Below, piece by piece: positions 38,080 to 45,891 of a DNA stretch of 64,000 bases. The DNA is from CAVQYV01 sp963718295 [NCBI: uncultured Methylomirabilota bacterium] (lineage in GTDB: Bacteria; Methylomirabilota; Methylomirabilia; CAVQYV01), in NCBI GenBank assembly GCA_963718295.1, contig CAVQYV010000006.1, positions 62,001-126,000 on the forward strand, written 5' to 3'. The first letter of the stretch is position 1. Each line of letters opens with the position of its first letter. A program made the position numbers and the translations under genes. The notes under the pieces were generated by a model. That model saw nothing but the letters and a program-made list of their open reading frames with translations. It did no database searches and had not been told where the DNA came from.

Positions 38080-38171
38080 TATCTTTATCCCTCCTGGCCC
38101 GAAGCAGCCTGCTGGATCTTTCGAGGCGCCAAGGGGTCCTTGAGCATTGGGCTGGTCACATGGAAAATCGG

Positions 38172-38200
38172 TTGACAAAGGAGAGCCATGGGAGTAAAGA
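38172..38200 (+). promoter_or_regulatory. Promoter of a leader RNA upstream of the symporter
   Basis: TTGACA (38172-38177), a 17-base spacer and TAAAGA (38195-38200) match the transglycosylase promoter in both boxes. Transcription would start near 38207 and reach the terminator at 38310-38353, giving a leader or small RNA of about 145 bases. Confidence 0.45.
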
Positions 38201-38309
38201 AAGCAAACAGAAACAGGCCCATCGATGGGTAATCGCTTTGCACAGCGCTCCACATTCAATTCGGGGGTAGTGTGTGGCTGGCCTTCGGCAGGAAGTGGAA
38301 AACAAATTG

Positions 38310-38353
38310 GCACCGGATCGATCCTCGACAGGTGAGGTCCCGGTGCTTTTTTT
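38310..38353 (+). terminator. Intrinsic terminator in the symporter leader
   Basis: GCACCGG (38310-38316) pairs with CCGGTGC (38340-38346), followed directly by seven T's. The large loop can itself fold through CCTC (38323-38326) and GAGG (38334-38337). It lies 24 bases before the next start codon, the usual place for an attenuator or riboswitch expression platform; it may alternatively end a small RNA. Confidence 0.75.
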
Positions 38354-38377
38354 GTCTTGAGGTGCGGAAAATCAAAC

Positions 38378-38668
38378 ATGGATGAAGTCTTCGAATCGCC
38401 CCGCTGCACCCGCACCCTCCTGGTTATCACCAACCAGGGGCCCAAATCATTGATGGGCAGGCACATTCACACCAACAGCGATGAGGTGACTTCGGCGTAC
38501 AAAAAGGTGGTCAACGACCGGGTCCCGATCGACCATCAGGACGAAATCCCGCCGAAACGGCCAAAAGCGCCATTTCGAATGGGAACACTCTCCGGCGTCC
38601 CGTCTCTGGTCAGCGTCTGTCTGTTAGCGACTTGGGCTCTCATCTACTTTGGGCGTCCCTTCGAGTAA
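38378..38668 (+). CDS. Putative small membrane protein upstream of the symporter
   Basis: From ATG 38378 this frame encodes 96 residues: a hydrophilic, basic N-terminal part (RTLLVITNQGPKSLMGRHIH, DHQDEIPPKRPKAPFRM) and one C-terminal membrane helix, SLVSVCLLATWALIYFGRPFE. GAGGTG lies 13 bases upstream, farther than ideal. I do not recognise the family. Its place before a sodium/solute symporter recalls the tiny membrane accessory proteins of such transporters (compare 58498-58617), but it is longer and dissimilar in sequence. A chance open frame cannot be excluded. Confidence 0.45.
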   Translation: MDEVFESPRCTRTLLVITNQGPKSLMGRHIHTNSDEVTSAYKKVVNDRVPIDHQDEIPPKRPKAPFRMGTLSGVPSLVSVCLLATWALIYFGRPFE

Positions 38669-38768
38669 CGGCAATAGCCAGAAAGGCATCATCAGGCATG
38701 CCATTTTCCTTTAGCTTCTCCGCCGGGCCAATCCCAGGGAGAAAGACCAAGACAAGAGGAAGGGGAAT

Positions 38769-40439
38769 ATGAGCAAGCTCGATTACTTCATGATCATCCT
38801 GTGGGTGGTGGGAACGAGCGGGATTGGGGTCTTTTTTCAGAAGTATGTCAAGACCACCGAGGATTACCTCCTGGCAGGAAAGAGGTTGAAATGGTGGCAG
38901 ATCGGGATCGCCCAAACGGCTGATGCAGTGGACGCTACCGATTTCGTGGCCGCTTCGGGGAATGGTTATCGGATGGGTCTGGTGCACATGGGATTCTCCT
39001 GGTATGGAATGGGAGTGGGCTACTTCCTCCTCTCCCGTTATATCACCCCCCTCCTCTATCGCACCGGGGTCTACACCAATGCGGAATTCCTGGAGCTGCG
39101 ATACAATGCGGCCATGCGGGTCCTCTCCACGATCCTTCAGACCCTCTATCGCATGGTGGCCATGGCTTTGGTGGTCTATTCCCTGGCGATGATCTTCAAT
39201 GTGATCCTAGGGGTTCCCATGTGGCCGGCCATCGCGGGGGCCATGGGCCTCACCCTCATCTACGTCTTCACCAGTGGACAACTGGGGGTGGTCATGGCCT
39301 CCGTTCCCCAGGTCATCCTGATGTGCATTGCAGCCCTGATCGTATTTGGCTACGCCTGGCACGGCGTGGGGGGATGGTCCAGCATGGCGGCCCGCATACC
39401 CAACCCCCAGAAATACCTACACTTTACCGGCATGTCCGCTCCGGGGGTCCCGGGCCCCATCTATTTCCTCGGCATGACCCTCTCCCTCCTGGCCTATCCC
39501 ATTGTGAATCAGACCGTGGCCCAGCGGCTGGTAGCCGCTCGCTCGGAGCTGGATGCGCGGGATGGGGCCATGTTCGGCCTTCCCGGCTGGTTCATCGTCA
39601 CCGGCTTATCCACCATTGTGGGAATCATGGCGGTCCTCTTGATTCCAGGGCTCAAATCGACCGAGGCGGACAAGATCTATCCGATGATGATGGCAAAATA
39701 TCTTCCCTCTGGGGTTCTGGGTCTGGTGGTGGCTTCTCTAATGCTGGCAAGCATGTCCACTGGAGCAGGGATTGGGACAGCCATTGCGGGTCTTCTCACC
39801 GTAGATGTCTATGCCCGGTTCATCAAGAAGGACGCCTCGGATGCCCATTACCTGCGGCTCACTCGGATCTTTGCCTCTGTCACCATCATCATTGGCACTC
39901 TGTTTGCCTATTTCATCCCCCGCATGGGAGGAATGATCCCCTTCTACCTAGCCATGACCGGGACTTTCTTTCTCCCTCTCACCGTCCCCTACATTGGGGG
40001 GGCCTTCTTCTCCTTTCTCAGCCGGTGGTCCGGGTTTGCATCCACGCTTTCCGGCGCGGGACTGGGGCTGGTTCTTTTCACCTTCGAAAAGCAGATCCCA
40101 GTCTGGATGGGACACACCCTGTGGAGGCCCATCTGGTCCTTTCTGGCAGCCTGGGTCGGCCTCTTCGTCTGCAGCGCGATCGAAAATCGGGTGCGGGGAA
40201 TCAGGCCGGAGGACGAATTCGCCCGTTCCCTCAATAGGTCCGGCATGGGCGCTGTGAAGTTAGGAGAAGCGGAGAGGGAAAAACTCAGGGAACGGGCTCG
40301 CCAAGTCAAGAGGATGGGGGAGTTTGGCGAGGTCCCCGAGCCAGGCATCCCAGCTGGAACCCCCTGGTATCTCCACCCCACCTTCTTTGAGGTGGTTGCG
40401 ATTGGCTTCTTGGCCTTCTTCCTGGTCCTCTGGTGGTAG
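38769..40439 (+). CDS. Sodium:solute symporter (SSS family)
   Basis: The 556-residue protein has 13 or so membrane helices. SSS features include TTEDYLLAGKRLKWWQIGIAQTADAVDATDFVAASG, an unwound helix-1 region, and YPIVNQTVAQRLVAARSELDARDGA, the family helix-5/6 signature. LGLVVASLMLASMSTGAGIGTAIAGLLTVDVY contains the Na2-site Ser/Thr. A cytosolic C-terminal extension (residues 470-530) precedes a last helix. It imports an organic solute with Na+; the solute is unknown. It is about 35% longer at the C-terminus than ActP-like minimal cores. Confidence 0.93.
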   Translation: MSKLDYFMIILWVVGTSGIGVFFQKYVKTTEDYLLAGKRLKWWQIGIAQTADAVDATDFVAASGNGYRMGLVHMGFSWYGMGVGYFLLSRYITPLLYRTGVYTNAEFLELRYNAAMRVLSTILQTLYRMVAMALVVYSLAMIFNVILGVPMWPAIAGAMGLTLIYVFTSGQLGVVMASVPQVILMCIAALIVFGYAWHGVGGWSSMAARIPNPQKYLHFTGMSAPGVPGPIYFLGMTLSLLAYPIVNQTVAQRLVAARSELDARDGAMFGLPGWFIVTGLSTIVGIMAVLLIPGLKSTEADKIYPMMMAKYLPSGVLGLVVASLMLASMSTGAGIGTAIAGLLTVDVYARFIKKDASDAHYLRLTRIFASVTIIIGTLFAYFIPRMGGMIPFYLAMTGTFFLPLTVPYIGGAFFSFLSRWSGFASTLSGAGLGLVLFTFEKQIPVWMGHTLWRPIWSFLAAWVGLFVCSAIENRVRGIRPEDEFARSLNRSGMGAVKLGEAEREKLRERARQVKRMGEFGEVPEPGIPAGTPWYLHPTFFEVVAIGFLAFFLVLWW

Positions 40440-40679
40440 AAGACAAGCCACTGAGGTGATGGGTGGGAGGATCATCTTGGGGCGTTGGCACTGGACAAGG
40501 AAAGCCCTGCTCCGGCGAGAAATGAGGAGCGGGATCATTCGCCTGCTTCGCATCGCCACCTTGTGCATCAATCATAGCATCGGACAAAAGCGACTCGGGG
40601 CATTGGCCTGCGTCTGAGCTTTTTCGCCCGTGACACATTCCCCATCTCGATGACGATAGCTGAAGGAAGGAGAAATGCT

Positions 40680-41159
40680 ATGAGCAAAAGATACATCTGG
40701 CTTTTAGGTGTGGCGCTGGGTTCGATGTGGGCGGCTATCATCCAGCCGGAAGGAGATGCATTTCACCAATCCGGCATTATCACCCAAGCCTTTGCCAACC
40801 AGGCGCAGGCCGACGACTACAATCCACTTCCTGGGTTTGGGAAGAAATGCCCGGTCGGCGAGAATTACTATTTTATCTACCAGTTCGATAAGAGGCCCCA
40901 GATCGGGACCAGGATCCTGAAGGTCGAATTATTTGACAAATCAGGAAAGAGAAGCACGAAATTGAATATCGCTGGCAATTCTGGAATGCCCGCCATGAAG
41001 GGTGCACACGATTCCGGTGATCAGCCCTTCAAGCTGAACAAAAAAGGAGACTATCTGCTTCCTGTCAATATCGTGATGCCCGGCGAATGGGAGGTCAAGC
41101 TGACCTTTTCCGAAGAGAAGCAGGTCATTTATCGAGGTAGCTTCAAATTTACCGTGTAA
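40680..41159 (+). CDS. Exported YtkA-like protein
   Basis: ATG at 40680 is 8 bases after AAGGAG. The 159-residue product has a long signal region (YIWLLGVALGSMWAAII, cleavage likely after NQAQA). The mature beta-sandwich has LPGFGKKCPVGENYYFIYQF, then SGMPAMKGAHDSGDQPFKL and LPVNIVMPGEWEVKLTF. The MP...M/H cluster and MPGEWEV match the YtkA-like family, periplasmic proteins tied to metal handling. Met and His residues could bind copper or another metal, which is inferred. It is the first gene of a five-gene run through 44816. Confidence 0.78.
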   Translation: MSKRYIWLLGVALGSMWAAIIQPEGDAFHQSGIITQAFANQAQADDYNPLPGFGKKCPVGENYYFIYQFDKRPQIGTRILKVELFDKSGKRSTKLNIAGNSGMPAMKGAHDSGDQPFKLNKKGDYLLPVNIVMPGEWEVKLTFSEEKQVIYRGSFKFTV

Positions 41160-42139
41160 GGCTCGTCGCCTCTCTTGTATCTGTTGCGGCCATCCTCCTG
41201 TGGGTCGATATCTCCTCTGCCAAGAGTTATCTCCTCTATTTTGAAGTCCAGGCAGTAGGCGGCTATTCCAGCGAACAGGACAAGGCGGTCTTCTATTCCT
41301 TATCCCAGGAAGATGCCATGCAGAAGCCCAGCCTGGGCTTTGACTTCTTGCAGCGTTTTTCCAATGAGGAGCGCGATTTCGGGGCCTTGGCCATCCAGGG
41401 GCGCCTGGCTTTCAATGCCACGGGCGAGGGAGCGGTGGAACCTCAGCTCTACAATGCCTATTTCAAGTACAAGGCCACCTTGGCAGACGTATGGGCGGGC
41501 CACAGCCGACCTGCCTTGGGGTTATCCTCCTACTTTGACAGTCATGGTCTGCTTCTCCCCACCCTGGCCATGGAGGGCTTTGGCTTCGATCGGGACTGGG
41601 GCGTGGGCGCATACCGAGACCTTTCCTGGGGAAACGTGGCCATCTCGGCCACCACTGGCTCCGGAATGCCGATTTACTTCAAAGACAATTATCTCTTGTC
41701 AGCCCGTGCTTCCAAAGGCATCTTGAACCAGGACAATTACAACCTCGGGGTCTCCGCTGCCTATGGGAAGGTTTTGGACACGATGGGCTATCACCTGGTG
41801 GATCCCGATCCCTCCGAGCTGATCTTGGGAGGGGCGGACTTCACCTATCTATGGCAGAATCTCGAAAATCGCCTGGAAGTCTACGCGGGCAAGAAGATGG
41901 GGGAGGAGACCTATGCCCTTTTCTGGAGGGCTGGGATCAATCTTCTGGAGGAAGGACGCCTGAAAGTGGAGTTTCAGCCCGCCTACTGGAAGGTGGGAAA
42001 GGATTGGACCTATCAGCTATCCGGAGGGATTTCCTATCAGGCAACGGCGGATCTGGCCCTGAGGGCCATGTACCAATATGATCATGCGAGCAATGACCAA
42101 CGCCTCATCTTTCAGATCTACTACTATAAGGGGCTATGA
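41147..42139 (+). CDS. Outer-membrane beta-barrel protein, probable ATT start
   Basis: The frame is open from 41141. The first ATG (41318) would remove an obvious signal peptide (VRLVASLVSVAAILLWVDISSA) encoded just upstream. No ATG, GTG or TTG precedes that peptide in frame. ATT at 41147 lies 8 bases after GAGGT (41134-41138) and is the best start, giving 330 residues. The mature part alternates aromatic and polar residues in many short strands (LLYFEVQAVGGYSS, ENRLEVYAGKKMGEETYALFWRAG, WTYQLSGGISYQATADLALRAMYQY), as in barrels of 12-16 strands. It ends with an aromatic-rich strand IFQIYYYKGL. It overlaps the previous gene by 13 bases. Confidence 0.7.
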   Translation: MYRVRLVASLVSVAAILLWVDISSAKSYLLYFEVQAVGGYSSEQDKAVFYSLSQEDAMQKPSLGFDFLQRFSNEERDFGALAIQGRLAFNATGEGAVEPQLYNAYFKYKATLADVWAGHSRPALGLSSYFDSHGLLLPTLAMEGFGFDRDWGVGAYRDLSWGNVAISATTGSGMPIYFKDNYLLSARASKGILNQDNYNLGVSAAYGKVLDTMGYHLVDPDPSELILGGADFTYLWQNLENRLEVYAGKKMGEETYALFWRAGINLLEEGRLKVEFQPAYWKVGKDWTYQLSGGISYQATADLALRAMYQYDHASNDQRLIFQIYYYKGL

Positions 42140-42200
42140 TCCAAATGAGGACTACAGGGTATCTCGCCCGGGATGACCTATCCGGGCAAAGGAGTTGGCT

Positions 42201-42863
42201 ATGCGCAACGCTTACCGGATTGTTGGTCTGACAACGATCCTCATCCTGATGACTGTTTCGTCCCTTTACGCCGCTGTGGGCTGCGACCTCAATGATCCCG
42301 ACCGGGATGTGACCCGGCTGTTTCCCGGATCTACGGGCTATAAGACCCTGTACGTCTCCATCGATAAGAAAGGCGGCGAGGGCCTGCGGCATCAGGTGGA
42401 GGAGCGGCTGGGAGACAGCTTCAAGGGCATATTCGAGACCATCGATGTGCCCTACACCATGTATCAGATCTACCGAAACAAGGAGCTGATCGGATACATC
42501 CACGGAGTCAACCAAAAGGGACAATATGGCGGGATTCAGGTCTTCCTGGGATTGGACCTGGAGGGCAATATCAATGCCTTCTATTTTCAAAAGCTCACCT
42601 CCAAGTACGCCAAGAAGTTCCGCGATCCCGAATTCGGCGAGCAGTTCATCGGTTTGAATCTGAAGGACTTCTACAACTATGACGTCGTCTCTGCCAAGGC
42701 CATTGGCCCCAGCCGGGTGCAAAACATCAAGAGCCCAACTCCGGAAGCCGAGTCGGATTTTCGGGTCTCTTTGAGGGCAGCCAAGAAAAATCTGATATTG
42801 GTGGATGAGTTCCTGCTGGGAAACAAGCATTTGAAATACTTCAAGCCGGGTGGCGAGAAATGA
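42201..42863 (+). CDS. Exported protein, distant resemblance to FMN-binding (RnfG-like) domains
   Basis: ATG 42201 follows AAAGGAG. The 220-residue protein has a signal peptide (IVGLTTILILMTVSSLYAAVGCD); the Cys right after it could be a lipobox, but VGC is preceded by AA rather than the usual LxxC. The body has LIGYIHGVNQKGQYGGIQVFLGLDLEGNINAFYFQ, FGEQFIGLNLKDFYNYDVVSAKAIGPSRVQNIKSP. This pattern resembles FMN-binding domains of RnfG/NqrC, without a sure flavin-linking Ser/Thr. I call it tentative. It lies between the barrel and the ABC permease. Confidence 0.6.
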   Translation: MRNAYRIVGLTTILILMTVSSLYAAVGCDLNDPDRDVTRLFPGSTGYKTLYVSIDKKGGEGLRHQVEERLGDSFKGIFETIDVPYTMYQIYRNKELIGYIHGVNQKGQYGGIQVFLGLDLEGNINAFYFQKLTSKYAKKFRDPEFGEQFIGLNLKDFYNYDVVSAKAIGPSRVQNIKSPTPEAESDFRVSLRAAKKNLILVDEFLLGNKHLKYFKPGGEK

Positions 42864-42900
42864 CGATTGCCTGGACGATCCCTCCGGAAGGATTGTAAAC

Positions 42901-44091
42901 ATGATCAACATCTATCAAGTCGCCTACAAGAACCTGCTTCGCAAGAAGACCCGCAGCATCCTCACGGTGATCGGCATATCCCTTTCCACCTGGGTCCTGG
43001 TGAGCCTCTTGGGTTTCAACCGGGGCTATGAGTCCTCTTTGAACCGGGACATCGACAATCTGGGCTTTCAGGTCCTCCTCACCGCCAAGGGCTGCCCCTA
43101 TGAGGCGGCCACCCTGATGCTCAAGGGCGGCACCGGCCTTCGATATATGCAGCAGTCAGTGATCGACTCCATTCTGAAAGAACCCGAAGTGGACAAGGTC
43201 ACCCCAATGCTCATGCAGGCCGTTTTTGACCCCAACAAGGGAGAGAGCGGGGGAATTACCGCCTACCTGGGGGTTGACCCCAAGACTTTTCCCAAGATGA
43301 AAAGCCTGTTGGAGTTCAGACAGGGCGCCTGGTTCACCGATCCTGATGCCTACGAGGCAGTAATGGGATATGAGGCCGCTGAACTGGAGCAACGGGAGGT
43401 TGGAGATACCCTCTTGATCCCGGAGAAGAATGTGGAGCTGAAGGTAGCGGGGATCCTGAAGCGCACGGGGACTCAAGACGATGGCACCATCTTTTTACCC
43501 ATCAAGGTCGTGCAGAAGATATTTGGGAAAGAAAGTCAACTGACGGGGGTGGGTATCAAGGTCAAAAAGGAAGCCAATATCAGCCAACTGGAGGAAAGGC
43601 TCTATAATCTCCCTGACGTCCAGGTCGTATCCTTGGCTCAGGTGAAACAGACCATCATGAGCCTGGTCTCGACGGCTAAGGTCCTGGTCCTTTCCATTGC
43701 CCTGATCGCCATCCTCATCTCGGTGGTAGGGGTCATCAATACCATCCTGATGTCGGTGATGGAGAGATTGCAGGAGATCGGAATCTTGAAATCCATGGGG
43801 GCCATGGCTTGGGATATCGTGAAGCTCATCTGGCTGGAAACCCTGCTGTTGTGCCTGGCTGGTGGCGTGGTAGGGGCCGCTCTGGCACTTGGCACGGCGA
43901 AATTCACCGATGTTTTGATCAGGCGGCTCCTTCCCTACACGCCCACCGGCGGACTGGTAGACATCAATTTTGGCTTGATGTTCCTGGCTCTGGGCGCGGT
44001 CATCCTCATCGGGCTGTTGAGTGGCATCTATCCGGCCTGGAAGGCGGGAAGAGTGAGGCCCCTGGAATCGATGCGAAGCGAGGTAGAATGA
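42901..44091 (+). CDS. ABC transporter permease, FtsX/MacB type
   Basis: The 396-residue protein has one N-terminal helix (KKTRSILTVIGISLSTWVLVSLLGF), a large periplasmic domain (about residues 45-250) and three C-terminal helices (LVLSIALIAILISVVGVINTILMSVMERLQEIGILKSMGA; LLLCLAGGVVGAALALGT; LGAVILIGLLSGIYPAWKAG). These are the MacB_PCD and FtsX domains of MacB/LolC/LolE-type permeases, which power export or extraction across the envelope rather than import. The stop overlaps the ATPase start (ATGA). Confidence 0.92.
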   Translation: MINIYQVAYKNLLRKKTRSILTVIGISLSTWVLVSLLGFNRGYESSLNRDIDNLGFQVLLTAKGCPYEAATLMLKGGTGLRYMQQSVIDSILKEPEVDKVTPMLMQAVFDPNKGESGGITAYLGVDPKTFPKMKSLLEFRQGAWFTDPDAYEAVMGYEAAELEQREVGDTLLIPEKNVELKVAGILKRTGTQDDGTIFLPIKVVQKIFGKESQLTGVGIKVKKEANISQLEERLYNLPDVQVVSLAQVKQTIMSLVSTAKVLVLSIALIAILISVVGVINTILMSVMERLQEIGILKSMGAMAWDIVKLIWLETLLLCLAGGVVGAALALGTAKFTDVLIRRLLPYTPTGGLVDINFGLMFLALGAVILIGLLSGIYPAWKAGRVRPLESMRSEVE

Positions 44092-44816
44092 AAGAAGACG
44101 GGAAATACGTGATCCGCGCGAAGAATTTGAAGAAGATCTATCGCCGGGGCAGCGAGGACATCTACGCGGTCAACGATGTGACCCTCGAGGTGGAGGAAGG
44201 GGAGTTCCTCTCCCTCATTGGCCCCTCCGGCTCGGGCAAAACCACCCTGATCAACATCCTGGGCTGTCTGGACAATCCCACCTCCGGAAAGCTGGAGTTG
44301 GATGGGCGCGGTATCTTCGACGAGGGGAAATTTCTCTCCGAAGGCGAGCTAACCAAGATCCGCCGGGAGATCTTCGGATACGTCTTTCAGAAATTCTATC
44401 TGATCCCGACCCTCACGGTTCTGGAGAACGTGATGCTTCCCTTCACCTTCTACAAGAAACCGGGGGCAGAGAACGAGGTAGAATCTGTCTTGAGGCTATT
44501 GGGTATGGAGCATCGTCAGTATCATTTGCCGGGCCAGATATCGGGCGGGGAGATGCAGAGGGTGGCCATCGCCCGGGCCCTGGTGAACAAACCTCGAATA
44601 TTGCTTGCGGACGAGCCAACCGGAAACCTGGATACCAAACGGCGAGGGGAGATCGGAGAGATCCTCAAGGAGCTAAATGCCAAAGAGGGCCTGACGATTG
44701 TCCTGGTAACCCATAACCCGGAGCTGGCTGCCACGTCCCAGCGGGTCATCGAGCTGCGGGATGGAAAGGTATACGAAGGCCCGGACTCGTGTGAGCCCCA
44801 AAAGGGATGTGCGTGA
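44088..44816 (+). CDS. ABC transporter ATP-binding protein (LolD/MacB type)
   Basis: The 242-residue ATPase shows Walker A (GPSGSGKTT), Q-loop (VFQKFYLIPTLTVLENV), signature ISGGEMQRVAIARALV (Met in place of the usual Gln), Walker B (RILLADEPTGNLD) and the H-loop His (VTHNPE). The insertion RGIFDEGKFLSEGELTKIRRE is typical of LolD-type proteins. It pairs with the FtsX-like permease. It ends the five-gene envelope cluster; the next gene on the other strand ends 35 bases away. Confidence 0.95.
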   Translation: MKEDGKYVIRAKNLKKIYRRGSEDIYAVNDVTLEVEEGEFLSLIGPSGSGKTTLINILGCLDNPTSGKLELDGRGIFDEGKFLSEGELTKIRREIFGYVFQKFYLIPTLTVLENVMLPFTFYKKPGAENEVESVLRLLGMEHRQYHLPGQISGGEMQRVAIARALVNKPRILLADEPTGNLDTKRRGEIGEILKELNAKEGLTIVLVTHNPELAATSQRVIELRDGKVYEGPDSCEPQKGCA

Positions 44817-44850
44817 CTCAGCGGTTAGAAAGGGCTTTGCCCGGTCTGCC

Positions 44851-45409
44851 CTATTCCAGATAGCATACTGCGCTCTGGGCCTGGGGGTCGGCCACGATCT
44901 GCACCGATTTGCCCGGGGCTGAAGCCGAGACATCGATCAGGTGTAGACAGTCCTTGAATTCGGAGGCATCGGGCAGAAGATCCGTCAGGACATTGGCCGA
45001 GTCCTTGAAGAACCGGCTGTTGAACTCGGCGGCTGCGTCATCCGGGTAGACCGGCAGATAGATGATCTGGTTTTCCACCAGATCCTGGAAGAAGTGGGTT
45101 CCATAGGATACCTCCGGCACCTGGCCCGCCTCCTCCCTTGCGATTTCCACCAGGACGGAGGCGTTGTCGATGTCCGCGTAACCCACATTGACTCCCAGGT
45201 CGATGTTGTTACTTCCCCATCGGCCGGGGCCCATCATCAGGACCTTGCCCTCCACGACCCGGGGATGGCTATTGATTCGACCCACCACCCGGCCCAGAAG
45301 TTTCTTCCTTTCCAGAGACTGAATCGAGTTATACCGCAAGGGATCGATGTATAGGATGTAGCGGATACTGCGGACCACTCCCCCGCTGACCATTCTTTTG
45401 GACCGGAAG
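44851..45409 (-). pseudogene. 3' fragment of a pseudo-KaiC/PPDK-type gene (partial duplicate of 54287-56923)
   Basis: On the minus strand this piece encodes the last 185 residues of the PPDK-like protein at 54287-56923, including the GPGRWG motif. Identity runs unbroken from 45409 to 44877 with only about five base differences. The final ten codons then diverge in DNA yet still read QAxxAxxYLE-stop. At 45409 homology stops abruptly in mid-gene and unrelated sequence begins. A frame continues upstream and could give a chimeric protein of up to 308 residues, but no natural N-terminus is seen. It is most likely a truncated copy. Confidence 0.8.
44877..45409. repeat. 533-bp direct repeat, copy 1
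   Basis: Collinear with 54313-54845 at an offset of 9436 bases, without indels and about 99% identical by eye. Both copies are in the same orientation. They flank the pilin operon and the two-component system, which lie between them. Confidence 0.92.
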
Positions 45410-45568
45410 GTGCCGCCATGGCCTCTTTGGTCTTTTCCCTGATCCTCTGGCGGTAGGCAGGGGCGACGGAAGATAACCGGATGATCAGCGCTTCCAAATA
45501 GTTGGAGGAGGCTTTTGGCCCCCTCCAACGTGCTCCGATCCTTTCCTTCCTTTCCTCCTGATCCCTGT

Positions 45569-45874
45569 TTATCCCGCCAATCCTCCTTCTCCATCGCTTC
45601 CCCCTGGGGAGAAACCGGAGGGTGATTCCTCACTGGCCGTACCGGTTGGAGGGGAGACCGAATCCTCCAATGCCCCACCTCCCGTCTTTGGAGAGGAGGA
45701 CTGCATCGTAGGCGAATCCCCACTTCCGGGGAAAGGCCGTGACAAGGGTCGGCGTACCGTCCCAACCAGCAGGCCAATCACCACGATCAGAAGGCAAAGG
45801 CCTCCTGTTAGAGCCACAGCGATATTTCCCTTCCTTTTTGCTACCTGAATTCGGTTTTCTACTTTCTGGCGCAT
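45569..45874 (-). CDS. Small single-helix membrane protein after the pilin operon
   Basis: ATG 45874 has AAGGA six bases before it (another ATG lies 15 bases upstream). The 101-residue product has a basic N-terminus (RQKVENRIQVAKRKG), one membrane helix (IAVALTGGLCLLIVVIGLLVG), and a low-complexity Pro/Ser/Gly tail with GGGALEDSVSPPTGT. I do not recognise it. It follows the PilX-like gene after 17 bases and probably belongs to the pilus operon. It ends in front of the duplicated PPDK fragment. Confidence 0.55.
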   Translation of the reverse strand: MRQKVENRIQVAKRKGNIAVALTGGLCLLIVVIGLLVGTVRRPLSRPFPGSGDSPTMQSSSPKTGGGALEDSVSPPTGTASEESPSGFSPGGSDGEGGLAG

Positions 45875-45891
45875 GGTGATCCTTCGCATAA

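Noticed and set aside
38188-38232. A 14-residue frame (MGVKKANRNRPIDG) with AGGAG upstream, like an attenuation leader peptide
   Set aside because: It overlaps the proposed promoter (38172-38200), so the transcript would begin after its start codon. It also has no codon run typical of amino-acid leaders.
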